In this document: in pieces, positions 31,626-39,004 of the stretch
Layout of the letters: the number at the start of each line of letters is the position of its first letter
Position numbering within the stretch: the stretch's first letter is position 1
Source of the DNA: Mobilicoccus sp032100225
GTDB lineage: Bacteria > Actinomycetota > Actinomycetes > Actinomycetales > Dermatophilaceae
Length of the DNA: 39,615 bases
NCBI GenBank assembly: GCA_032100225.1
Contig: DAMDJY010000006.1
Location: 1 to 39,615 of the forward strand
Direction of reading: 5' to 3'
Translations under genes and position numbers: made by a program
The notes under the pieces: generated by a model
The model's input: the letters and a program-made list of their open reading frames with translations, nothing else
Databases searched by the model: none
What the model was told of the DNA's origin: nothing

Positions 31626-32465
31626 ATGGCGATCTCGGCTCCCCCGCAGGATGCGGCGTATGTGGATGCGTGGCTCACCGACATGGACGGAGTGCTCGTC
31701 CATGAGGAGAACGCGATTCCCGGTGCGTCGGACTTCATCGAGGCACTCAAGGCGCAGGGGCTGCGGTTTCAGGTCCTGACCAACAACTCGATCTTCACCC
31801 CGCGTGACCTGCGCGCACGCCTCCTCGCCAGTGGCATCGACGTTCCAGAGTCCGCGATCTGGACCTCGGCGCTGGCGACGGCCCGGTTCCTGGCGGATCA
31901 GCGGCCGGAGGGGTCGGCGTACGTCATCGGCGAGGCGGGTCTGACCACCGCGCTCTACGAGGCGGGGTACACGATGAGCTCGCGGGATCCCGATTACGTG
32001 GTCCTCGGCGAGACCCGCACATACTCGTTCGAGGCCATCACCAAGGCGATTCGACTCATCGAGGGTGGGGCGCGGTTCATCGCCACCAACCCCGACGTGT
32101 CGGGCCCCTCCCCGGAGGGCAAGCTGCCCGCGACCGGCAGCGTCGCAGCCCTCATCACCGCCGCGACGGGCCGCACTCCGTATTACGTGGGCAAGCCCAA
32201 CCCGCTGATGATGCGCACGGCTCTCAACCGCATCGAGGCGCACTCCGAGCACACCGTGATGATCGGCGACCGCATGGACACCGACGTCATCAGTGGTCTG
32301 GAGGTCGGGATGCGGACGATCCTCGTGCTGTCGGGTTCGACCGCGGCGGACGAGGTCGAGACCTTCCCGTACCGCCCCACGCGCATCGCCGATTCGATCG
32401 CCGACGTCGTCGATCTGGTGGCCGAGCGGGCACCCGGCGCGGGCGAAGAGTCAACTCCTGCTTGA
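31626..32465 (+). CDS. HAD-IIA family hydrolase (NagD-like sugar/nucleotide phosphatase)
   Basis: A 279-residue phosphatase. Motif I LTDMDGVLV (nucleophile Asp19, Asp21), motif II VLTNNS (51-55), a class-IIA cap (about 70-200) with YVVLGETRTYSFEAITKAI and ATNPD, GKPNPLMMRTAL (motif III Lys) and MIGDRMDTDVISGLEVGM (motif IV). This is the NagD/AraL/p-nitrophenyl-phosphatase group. The ATG at 31626 has GACAAT six bases upstream. It lies 43 bp before the permease gene on the same strand, so the two may be cotranscribed. Confidence 0.92.
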   Translation: MAISAPPQDAAYVDAWLTDMDGVLVHEENAIPGASDFIEALKAQGLRFQVLTNNSIFTPRDLRARLLASGIDVPESAIWTSALATARFLADQRPEGSAYVIGEAGLTTALYEAGYTMSSRDPDYVVLGETRTYSFEAITKAIRLIEGGARFIATNPDVSGPSPEGKLPATGSVAALITAATGRTPYYVGKPNPLMMRTALNRIEAHSEHTVMIGDRMDTDVISGLEVGMRTILVLSGSTAADEVETFPYRPTRIADSIADVVDLVAERAPGAGEESTPA

Positions 32466-32508
32466 TCGCACGCGGCCTGGCCTGTCGCGCCTCCCAGGTG
32501 GAGACCGC

Positions 32509-33780
32509 ATGATGGGTCACGTGAAGAGCACCCCCACGACAGTGAATCCCGCGTCGTTGCCCGGAGCAGCCGACGACACGTCAGGACTGCCGCGCATCAC
32601 GATCGTTCTGCTCACGGTGGCCGCAGCATGGCTGGCGATCACCGGAGTGCAGCAGCTCAAGGACATCGTCGCGCCCCTCCTGCTGACCCTGAACCTCCTC
32701 ATCGTGGGGTACCCGATCCAGGCCGCGCTGGTCAGGCGGGGCGCACCCAAGCTCGTGGGCGCCATGGTCAACGGCCTGGTCGTGTTCGCGATCCTCGTCG
32801 CGTTCTTCGGCGCGCTGGCGTGGGCCCTGACGATGCTGGTCCAGGAGATCCCGCAGTACAGCGACCGTTTTCAGCAGCTCTACCAGCAGTCGATCAGCAT
32901 GGCCTCACGCTTCGGCGTGAGCGAGCAGCAGCTGCAGCAACAGCTCCAGGGCGTCAGCCCGTCGAACATCATGGGCTTTCTCACCGGCGCTCTGAGCGGA
33001 CTGAGCGGCGCCGTCGGCCTGTTCGTCGTCGCGGTGACCATCATCTTCGTCTCGCTCATCGACTCCATTGCGTTCCCGCAGATGATGCGGGCGGCGCGTC
33101 ACCGTCACCCCGAGTTCGCCGACGGTCTGACGGCCTTCGGTGTCGGCGTGCGGCGGTACTGGGTCGTCACGACGATCTTCGGTCTCATCGTGGCCGCGAT
33201 CGACGTGGCGGCGCTGCTCATCATCGGGGTGCCGTTGGCGCTGGTGTGGGGTGTGTTGTCGTTCCTCACCAACTTCATCCCCAACATCGGCTTCATCCTC
33301 GGCCTGGTTCCGCCGGTGCTCATGGCGCTGCTGACCGGTGGCCCGATGGATGCCCTCTGGGTGTTGCTCGCCTACTCGGTCATCAACTTCTTCATCCAGT
33401 CGGTGATTCAGCCCAAGTTCAACGGTGAGGCCATCGGCGTCAACGCCACCGTCTCGCTGTTGTCGCTGCTGTTCTGGGCCTGGGTGCTCGGCCCGCTGGG
33501 TGCGCTCCTCGCGCTGCCCGCGACGCTGCTCGCCAAGACGCTTCTGCTCGACCACGATCCGCGCGTCCACTGGCTCAACGCGTTCGTTGCGGCCGACCCC
33601 ACCGAGGCTGCCCCCGAGCTGCGCGACATCCCGACCGACAGCCCCACCGAGGGTGGCGGCGCCCACGTGCTCGATCCCAAGGAGTTGGACAAGGTCGAGG
33701 GCGACGGCCGCACCGAGAGCGAGATCGAAGCCAAGGAAGAGGCCGAGAAGCCCCGCCTGACGGATGCTCCGCAGAACTGA
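32509..33780 (+). CDS. AI-2E/PerM (UPF0118) family transporter
   Basis: A 423-residue membrane protein with about eight helices. The long amphipathic segment IPQYSDRFQQLYQQSISMASRF... between helices 3 and 4 and the motifs VWGVLSFLTNFIPNIGFILG and FIQSVIQPKFNGEAIGVN are typical of the PerM family. Members have been tied to autoinducer-2 export or Na+/H+ exchange; the role here is open. The charged C-terminal tail (Glu/Lys-rich) is cytoplasmic. The ATG at 32509 is preceded by GGTGGAG; a second ATG follows at once. A terminator follows. Confidence 0.9.
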   Translation: MMGHVKSTPTTVNPASLPGAADDTSGLPRITIVLLTVAAAWLAITGVQQLKDIVAPLLLTLNLLIVGYPIQAALVRRGAPKLVGAMVNGLVVFAILVAFFGALAWALTMLVQEIPQYSDRFQQLYQQSISMASRFGVSEQQLQQQLQGVSPSNIMGFLTGALSGLSGAVGLFVVAVTIIFVSLIDSIAFPQMMRAARHRHPEFADGLTAFGVGVRRYWVVTTIFGLIVAAIDVAALLIIGVPLALVWGVLSFLTNFIPNIGFILGLVPPVLMALLTGGPMDALWVLLAYSVINFFIQSVIQPKFNGEAIGVNATVSLLSLLFWAWVLGPLGALLALPATLLAKTLLLDHDPRVHWLNAFVAADPTEAAPELRDIPTDSPTEGGGAHVLDPKELDKVEGDGRTESEIEAKEEAEKPRLTDAPQN

Positions 33781-33800
33781 GTCCGGACCCTGACGATCAC

Positions 33801-33839
33801 CAGCCGCGCCGCTGCCCTGTGAGGGTGGCGGCGCGGCTG
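33801..33839. terminator. Terminator after the PerM-family gene
   Basis: cagccgcgccgctgccc (33801-33817) pairs with 33823-33839 at 15 of 17 positions around a 5-base loop. Confidence 0.8.
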
Positions 33840-33915
33840 TCGTCTGCCCGGCGTGAATCCCCCGCCGACTCGTGTCCCGATCCCCCCGCCGAGTGGTGCC
33901 GCGATCCCGTCTCGG

Positions 33916-33921
33916 GACAAT
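33916..33921 (+). promoter_or_regulatory. -10 box of the SDR gene (leaderless)
   Basis: GACAAT, six bases, then ATG at 33928. Confidence 0.55.
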
Positions 33922-33927
33922 GTGGAC

Positions 33928-34707
33928 ATGGCCAAGCGACGAATCCTCATCACCGGGGCGACCGGCGGCATCGGGCTGCTCCTCGCCGACCGTCTCGCCG
34001 ACGGCTACGAGATCGTGCAGCACGGGCGCACGCCCAAGACCGAGGAGCAGGAGGAGGTCCTGCAGAAGGCGGACCTCGACGACCTCGCCGACGTGCGGTC
34101 GCTCATGGACGGCGTGGAGGTCGTGCTGCATCTCGCGGGCGCGGCGTCGCCGGAATCCGAGTGGGACGACGTGCTCACCGCCAACATCATCGGCTACCGC
34201 AATGTGCTCGAAGCGGCTCGCGAGGCCGGGGTGCGGCGCGTGGTCTACGCCTCCTCCAACCACGCGATGGGCATGTACGACCGGCACGAGGAGTGGCCGG
34301 TGTACGCGCACACGCCGCCGCGGCCGGACTCCCTCTACGGCGTGTCCAAGGTGTTCGGCGAGACGCTCGGGCGGTTCTACCACGACGAATTCGGCCTCGA
34401 GGTGATCTCGCTGCGCATCGGCTGGATGACGGACGACCCGATGTCGGCCGACAAGGACCTGCTGCGCGCGATGTGGCTGAGCGAGAACGACACCGAGCAC
34501 ATCTTCCGGCGCGCCATCGAGTCGGAGACGACCTACGGCGTCTTCTACGCGGTCTCCGACAACCCCGACCGCCGGTGGGACATCACCGACACGATGCTGC
34601 AGCTCGGCTACCGCCCGCAGGACCGCTGGACCGACCTCGCCGACAAGCCCGAGACGGTCGTCGACGGCGGCGGCCCCACCCCCGACGACTGGCCCAAGGG
34701 CTCCTGA
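33928..34707 (+). CDS. NAD-dependent epimerase/dehydratase family SDR, uronate dehydrogenase-like
   Basis: A 259-residue extended SDR. The NAD motif is TGATGGIG (9-16), followed by VVLHLAGA, NIIGYRNVLEAA, YASSNHAMGMY (Ser110) and the catalytic pair in LYGVSK (Tyr137, Lys141). The ASSNH, LYGVSK and LRIGWM motifs and the short length resemble bacterial uronate dehydrogenases (Udh), which oxidise glucuronate or galacturonate. Many actinobacterial SDRs of unknown role share these features. With uidA in the same window a glucuronate-oxidising role is tempting, but the gene is 7 kb away. The ATG at 33928 is leaderless. Confidence 0.85.
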   Translation: MAKRRILITGATGGIGLLLADRLADGYEIVQHGRTPKTEEQEEVLQKADLDDLADVRSLMDGVEVVLHLAGAASPESEWDDVLTANIIGYRNVLEAAREAGVRRVVYASSNHAMGMYDRHEEWPVYAHTPPRPDSLYGVSKVFGETLGRFYHDEFGLEVISLRIGWMTDDPMSADKDLLRAMWLSENDTEHIFRRAIESETTYGVFYAVSDNPDRRWDITDTMLQLGYRPQDRWTDLADKPETVVDGGGPTPDDWPKGS

Positions 34708-34739
34708 CCCCGCCCCGACCTTCCGAGGAGGGGAGACCA

Positions 34740-34782
34740 GAACGCTGCGTCGGCGAGACACGTGCGCGCCGACGCGGCGTTC
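34740..34782. terminator. Terminator hairpin after the SDR gene
   Basis: gaacgctgcgtcggc (34740-34754) pairs with 34768-34782 at 14 of 15 positions around a 13-base loop. Confidence 0.7.
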
Positions 34783-34809
34783 GGTTGGGCAGGGTAGGCG
34801 AGACGCCGC

Positions 34810-34815
34810 TAGCGT
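34810..34815 (+). promoter_or_regulatory. -10 box of YihY copy 2 (leaderless)
   Basis: TAGCGT, six bases, then ATG at 34822. The GGAGG directly before the ATG is too close to be a ribosome site. Confidence 0.6.
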
Positions 34816-34821
34816 GGAGGC

Positions 34822-36177
34822 ATGTCGACGGCGAGCAGCGAAACAGCCAACCGGGATTCCCGTCCCACGGACGAGCACAAGGCCTCCTCCACGGACGAGC
34901 AGGCGACGTCCTCCACGCAGGAGGAGTCGGGTGCCAAGAAGATGATGGCGAAGATCATGGAGTCGCGCCCCGTGCGCGCCTTCAAGCGCTTCGGTAAGGC
35001 CCAGGGTGGCCTGCTGGCGGGCGGCATCGCCTACAAGGCGTTGTTCTCCATCGTGTCGGCGCTGACCATCGCGTGGACGGTGTTCATGTACACCGTCGGC
35101 GGCGACCCGGCGTTGCGCGAGCAGGTCATCCAGGCGGTCAACTCCGCACTGCCCGGCATCCTCGAGGACGGCTCCGGCCAGGGCATGGTCGACCCCAACT
35201 CCTTGATCATCCAGGACCCCATCAACCCCGTATCGATCATCGCGACGTTGGTGGCGCTGTGGAGCGCTATCAGCTTGATGACGAACATTCGCACCACGGT
35301 GCAGGCCATGTTCGGCATCATCGCCCCGGCTCAGAACTTCGCCCTCGCCAAGCTGCGTGACCTTGTCGGGTTCATCGCGATGGCGCTCGGCATCGTGCTC
35401 TCCGCGCTGCTCGGTACTGCTGCCAGCACGATGGGATCCACGGTTCTCGGCTGGATCGGGCTCGGCGAGAACCCGGTTCTCGGATTCCTTTTGCGTGCAG
35501 TCGGTCTGCTCGTCGCGGCAGCCGTGTCGGCACTGACATTCGCGTTCCTGTTCCGCATCACCGCCGCCGTGCGTCCCCTCAAGAAGGACCTGTGGATGGG
35601 GTCGTTCCTCGGTGGCGTCGCGGTGCAGATCATCCTGTACCTCGGAACGTCGATCGTCTCGGTCGCCAGCGACAATCCGCTGCTCGCCGCGTCGGCCTCG
35701 CTGGTCACGCTGTTGCTGTTCGTCAACCTCCTCTCGCAGGTGCTGATGATCGTGTCGGCGTTCACCGCCAACCCGCCATCCCCCGACGTGCCCAAGTCGC
35801 CCAAGGAGGTCCACTTCAAGGAGACGCCCAACTTCGTCACCATGTCCGAGCCCAAGACGCTCGAGTGGAAGCACCAGGACGTCACCGGCCAGATCGACGT
35901 CGACGAGACGCTGCGCCCCGGATACAAAGCGCCCAAGAGCGGCGACCGCCGCCCCATCGACTACGATGTGCGCCCCGACGGCCAGAAGATCGAGGACACC
36001 AAGGTCGGGTTCCTCGAAGAGCGTCGCCTGCGCAGCAAGGCCCGCCGCGCCGAGGAGCAGGCTGTCGAACTCCGCGCCCGCCTGGGCATGCGACCCCGCA
36101 TCGCCTCCGCCGAATCCGAGTACTGGAGCAAGCGCGGCATCACGGGCGACTTCCGCAAGCCCAAGACCTCGGACTGA
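34822..36177 (+). CDS. YihY/BrkB-family membrane protein (copy 2)
   Basis: A 451-residue paralogue of the protein at 18292-19485. A polar N-terminus of about 45 residues (Ser/Thr/Glu-rich) precedes about six helices: GGLLAGGIAYKALFSIVSALTIAW begins the domain, with VDPNSLIIQDPINPV, TVQAMFGIIAPAQN and FLGGVAVQIILYLGTS further on. A long charged C-terminal tail of about 130 residues (LEERRLRSKARRAEEQAVELRARLG, probably coiled coil) is cytoplasmic. The function of the family is not established. TAGCGT six bases before the ATG indicates a leaderless mRNA. It ends at a near-perfect palindromic terminator shared with the convergent ligase gene. Confidence 0.88.
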   Translation: MSTASSETANRDSRPTDEHKASSTDEQATSSTQEESGAKKMMAKIMESRPVRAFKRFGKAQGGLLAGGIAYKALFSIVSALTIAWTVFMYTVGGDPALREQVIQAVNSALPGILEDGSGQGMVDPNSLIIQDPINPVSIIATLVALWSAISLMTNIRTTVQAMFGIIAPAQNFALAKLRDLVGFIAMALGIVLSALLGTAASTMGSTVLGWIGLGENPVLGFLLRAVGLLVAAAVSALTFAFLFRITAAVRPLKKDLWMGSFLGGVAVQIILYLGTSIVSVASDNPLLAASASLVTLLLFVNLLSQVLMIVSAFTANPPSPDVPKSPKEVHFKETPNFVTMSEPKTLEWKHQDVTGQIDVDETLRPGYKAPKSGDRRPIDYDVRPDGQKIEDTKVGFLEERRLRSKARRAEEQAVELRARLGMRPRIASAESEYWSKRGITGDFRKPKTSD

Positions 36178-36248
36178 TATCGCCGCACCGTCACCTCGGC
36201 GCAGGCACTGAGCCTCGGCACACGCACAGACGCTCGCGTCACACATCG

Positions 36249-36285
36249 AAAGGGCTCGATCCGGATCATCCGGATCGAGCCCTTT
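36249..36285. terminator. Bidirectional terminator, 18-bp palindrome
   Basis: aaagggctcgatccggat (36249-36266) is exactly repeated in inverse at 36268-36285 with one base between; A-rich and T-rich ends flank the stem. It serves the two convergent genes. Confidence 0.9.
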
Positions 36286-36302
36286 CTTCTCCCCACCCGG
36301 GT

Positions 36303-37601
36303 TCAGACCCACTGGGCCACACCGCGCGAGACGCCGGGGCGGGTGACGCGTGCGCTGACGATGGCGTCGGTGTTCGGCAGTTCGGGCCCGGTGATGTCGG
36401 TCGTTTCCGAGGGTTGGGCGCCGTGGGCGCGGGCCGAGTTCTCGCGACTGATGGCGAGGGTCAGGCCGAGGATCGCCCAGGCGGCGTAGGCGTTGCGGAT
36501 GGCGTTGAGGGGGTTGTCGACGAGGCAGTACACGGCGAAGCCGGCGAGTGCCGAGCCGAGAACGACAGCCACCGGGGATCCGCGTCGGGCCCCGCGGACG
36601 ACGTGGACGGCGGCCAGAATCGTGATTCCGAGGATGGCCACGAGGCCGAGGGGACCGGTAGCGGGCAGCATGTCGAGCCACAGGTTGTGCGCATGGCGGA
36701 ACTGCTCCTTGCCGGGCACGGCGGCGGCCAGCACGTCACCGGTGCGGCCGAGTCCGACGCCGAGGGGATATGTGGGAACGAGTCCGACGGCGGTGCGCCA
36801 GACGTCTTCGCGCACTCCGATTCCCGAGCCCATCAGCAACGCCACGGCGCCGGCCACGAGCACTCCGGCGACGGCGACACCGCCGGCGATGAGGCGCTGC
36901 ATGGTCGGCGTCCGCAGCACGAGGAAGGCCACGAGCGACGCGACGAGCGCGAGCATGCCGGCGCGCGACCCGGTGGCCACCACGCCGAGCACACCGGCAA
37001 CGGGGACGAGCATCGCCACCACGCGCGTGCCGCGGTCGCTCTGGCTCATGGCGTAGGCCACCGCCAGCGGAATGACGAGAACGAGGAACGCGGCGAGGAG
37101 ATTCGGGTTGCCGAACGTGCCCAACGCCCGCACGAGCATGCCGGGGTTGCCGCAGGAATCCGCCGACCCATCCAGGGCTCCACGGCAGAAACCGGTGGGG
37201 ATGCCGTTGACGGTCTGACGCAGGCCCGGGAGTGCCCCCGTTGCGACGGCGACGAAAGACACGAGTGTGAGCGCCCGCCACGACTCACGCGTGCGCAGGA
37301 CTCCGGCCGCGAGGTAGGCGACGCCGATGCAGGTCACGAGGCCGCGCCACGCCGACCACGCGCCGTAGACGTGAGCCGGCCACGCCGCAGCAATCATCAG
37401 GGCCACCGCACACACGTCGAACGCCCGCGGCAAGAGCCCGTCACTCAGGCGGGGGCGCCGCGGCAGCAAGGCGAGCAGACCGATGATGACGACCACGCGG
37501 ACAGGCGTGATCACCCAGAACAGGGGCGTGTCTGGCAGCACGTCGGCCACGGCATACAGCATGACCAGTGCGAGTGCGAGCAGAGGGAGGCAGGGGATCA
37601 C
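36303..37601 (-). CDS. O-antigen ligase/polymerase-like (Wzy_C) membrane protein
   Basis: A 432-residue protein with about 11-12 helices. The periplasmic loop motif FRHAHNLWLDMLPATG (HxxxN type) and GLGRTGDV are typical of Wzy_C-domain O-antigen ligases and polysaccharide polymerases; actinobacteria use such proteins for cell-wall or exported glycans. The GTG at 37601 was chosen because GACAAT lies exactly six bases upstream, matching other leaderless starts here, and it places the first helix at the N-terminus; an ATG 24 codons earlier adds an Arg-rich segment unlikely to be real. The gene stands alone, with no glycosyltransferases nearby. Confidence 0.82.
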   Translation of the reverse strand: MIPCLPLLALALVMLYAVADVLPDTPLFWVITPVRVVVIIGLLALLPRRPRLSDGLLPRAFDVCAVALMIAAAWPAHVYGAWSAWRGLVTCIGVAYLAAGVLRTRESWRALTLVSFVAVATGALPGLRQTVNGIPTGFCRGALDGSADSCGNPGMLVRALGTFGNPNLLAAFLVLVIPLAVAYAMSQSDRGTRVVAMLVPVAGVLGVVATGSRAGMLALVASLVAFLVLRTPTMQRLIAGGVAVAGVLVAGAVALLMGSGIGVREDVWRTAVGLVPTYPLGVGLGRTGDVLAAAVPGKEQFRHAHNLWLDMLPATGPLGLVAILGITILAAVHVVRGARRGSPVAVVLGSALAGFAVYCLVDNPLNAIRNAYAAWAILGLTLAISRENSARAHGAQPSETTDITGPELPNTDAIVSARVTRPGVSRGVAQWV

Positions 37602-37607
37602 CCCTTC

Positions 37608-37613
37608 ATTGTC
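37608..37613 (-). promoter_or_regulatory. -10 box of the O-antigen ligase-like gene (leaderless)
   Basis: GACAAT on the minus strand, six bases (gaaggg), then GTG at 37601. It decides the start codon. Confidence 0.5.
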
Positions 37614-37722
37614 GACACGCCGGTGACCAGGACCCGGACACCAGGTGAACCGACGGCGCGCCTCGACCGACATCTGGGCGCCGGGCAGGGAGCGCCACGG
37701 TGCATGAGGGCCGGGGACGCCC

Positions 37723-37728
37723 TAGGCT
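37723..37728 (+). promoter_or_regulatory. -10 box of the SRPBCC gene (leaderless)
   Basis: TAGGCT, seven bases, then ATG at 37736. Confidence 0.5.
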
Positions 37729-37735
37729 CGGGGCT

Positions 37736-38200
37736 ATGAGCAACGAGCAGAGCGTGACCCGGGACATCGCGGCCGAACCGACACGGGTGTGGGCCGTCCT
37801 CACCGACCTCGACAGCGCGGCCGAGACCCTGAGCGGCGTGAAGCACGTGGAGATCCTCACCGAGGGCCCCTTCCGCATCGGCACCCGCTGGCGCGAGACG
37901 CGCGCCGCCATGGGCAGCGACGAGACCTTCGAGATGGAGGTCACCGAACTCGAGGCGCTGGGCTTCGCCCGCATCGAGGCGACCTCCGAGGAGGCCCGTT
38001 CCGTGTCGACCTTCAAGCTGGAGGCCCTGCACCCCGGCACGCGCCTGACGATGACGGCCTCGGGCGAGCCCACCGACGAAGCGGGCACGTTGAAGAAGCT
38101 TGCCGCCAAGATCGTCGCTCCCGTCGTCGGCAACCGCGCGCTGCGCAGCACCCTCGAGACCGAGATCGAGGAGATTGCCCGCGCCGCCGAGGCCACGTGA
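37736..38200 (+). CDS. SRPBCC (polyketide cyclase/START-like) family protein
   Basis: A 154-residue soluble protein beginning SVTRDIAAEPTRVWAVLTDLDSAAE, the usual first strand and helix of the SRPBCC fold, followed by GVKHVEILTEGPFRIGTRWRETR, alternating strands and a long C-terminal helix (LRSTLETEIEEIARAAEA). The fold makes a hydrophobic cavity that binds small lipids or aromatic compounds; no substrate can be named. The ATG at 37736 has TAGGCT seven bases upstream. It ends at a strong shared terminator. Confidence 0.85.
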   Translation: MSNEQSVTRDIAAEPTRVWAVLTDLDSAAETLSGVKHVEILTEGPFRIGTRWRETRAAMGSDETFEMEVTELEALGFARIEATSEEARSVSTFKLEALHPGTRLTMTASGEPTDEAGTLKKLAAKIVAPVVGNRALRSTLETEIEEIARAAEAT

Positions 38201-38250
38201 CCCGTCCGACACTGGGATTCGTCTGAGCACGAATCCTGCACCGGAACATC

Positions 38251-38286
38251 GTTCGCCCCCTGCGCCATGTAGCGCAGGGGGCGAAC
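38251..38286. terminator. Bidirectional terminator
   Basis: gttcgccccctgcgc (38251-38265) and its exact complement (38272-38286) with a 6-base loop, between the convergent SRPBCC and DUF1810 genes. Confidence 0.85.
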
Positions 38287-38372
38287 GTGCATCTGGGGTC
38301 GTCTCCGGTCGGGGCCGTCAGTGATCGGCGAGCGCCGTCAGCGACGTCGAGCGGTCAGAGATGGCCGAACTG

Positions 38373-38882
38373 TCAGAGACGGTTGAGGGTCTCGCGGTCG
38401 CGGACGCCGTCGTAGAGGGTGTCGAGCACGTCGGAGAACACGTCGAACACGGTGGGGTGGTCGGTGACGGCGTCGATGTCGGCGTCGTCGGTGATGTGGA
38501 GGCCGGCCTTGGCTGCGGCGTCGGACGCTCCGTAGGCGACAGCGTCGGCGGCGGCCTCGAACAGCGTCATCGAGCTGCGGAGTTTGATCGCGTCGATGCC
38601 ACCGAGGAGGTGGGCGGGGTCGGTGACTCCGGATTCGATGACGGCAGTGGCCGATTCGACGAGGCGCGGCCCGAGGACGTCGTCGGCGAGGTAGGCCTGC
38701 GCCTCGTCGCGACCGCTGATCGCGTACTTCTGCGCCATCGGGCTCGTGCCCAAGCCGCGAACCTGCGGAAACACGAACCACATCCAGTGACTCGTCTTGC
38801 GCCCACCGCGTAGCTCGGCCAGGGCGCGCTCGTAGGTTCCGTCGTTCTGCGCATCGAGAAAGCGACTCAGATCGTGACTCAT
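38373..38882 (-). CDS. DUF1810 family protein
   Basis: A 169-residue protein. The opening DLSRFLDAQNDGTYERALAELRGGRKTSHWMWFVFPQ with GLGTSPMAQKYAISGRDEAQAYL is the DUF1810 (calpastatin-like) signature. The function of this family is unknown. The ATG at 38882 has CACGAT six bases upstream, a weak match to the leaderless pattern. It is divergent from the ADP-ribosylglycohydrolase gene, and the two families do occur near each other in some genomes, though I cannot check that here. Confidence 0.9.
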   Translation of the reverse strand: MSHDLSRFLDAQNDGTYERALAELRGGRKTSHWMWFVFPQVRGLGTSPMAQKYAISGRDEAQAYLADDVLGPRLVESATAVIESGVTDPAHLLGGIDAIKLRSSMTLFEAAADAVAYGASDAAAKAGLHITDDADIDAVTDHPTVFDVFSDVLDTLYDGVRDRETLNRL

Positions 38883-39004
38883 CGCCCCATCGTGCCTCTC
38901 ACGGACCCGAGACGTCGTGTCGCCGGCAGATGTCGCCATGCGACGAGGCGGATGCCCTCCGGTTGAGGACCCGACCTGGAACACTGGGGCAAGGAGGGGA
39001 TCCC

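Noticed and set aside
37602..37673. N-terminal extension of the O-antigen ligase-like protein from the ATG at 37673
   Set aside because: It adds 24 Arg-rich residues before the first helix and has no ribosome site, while GACAAT lies six bases before the GTG at 37601.
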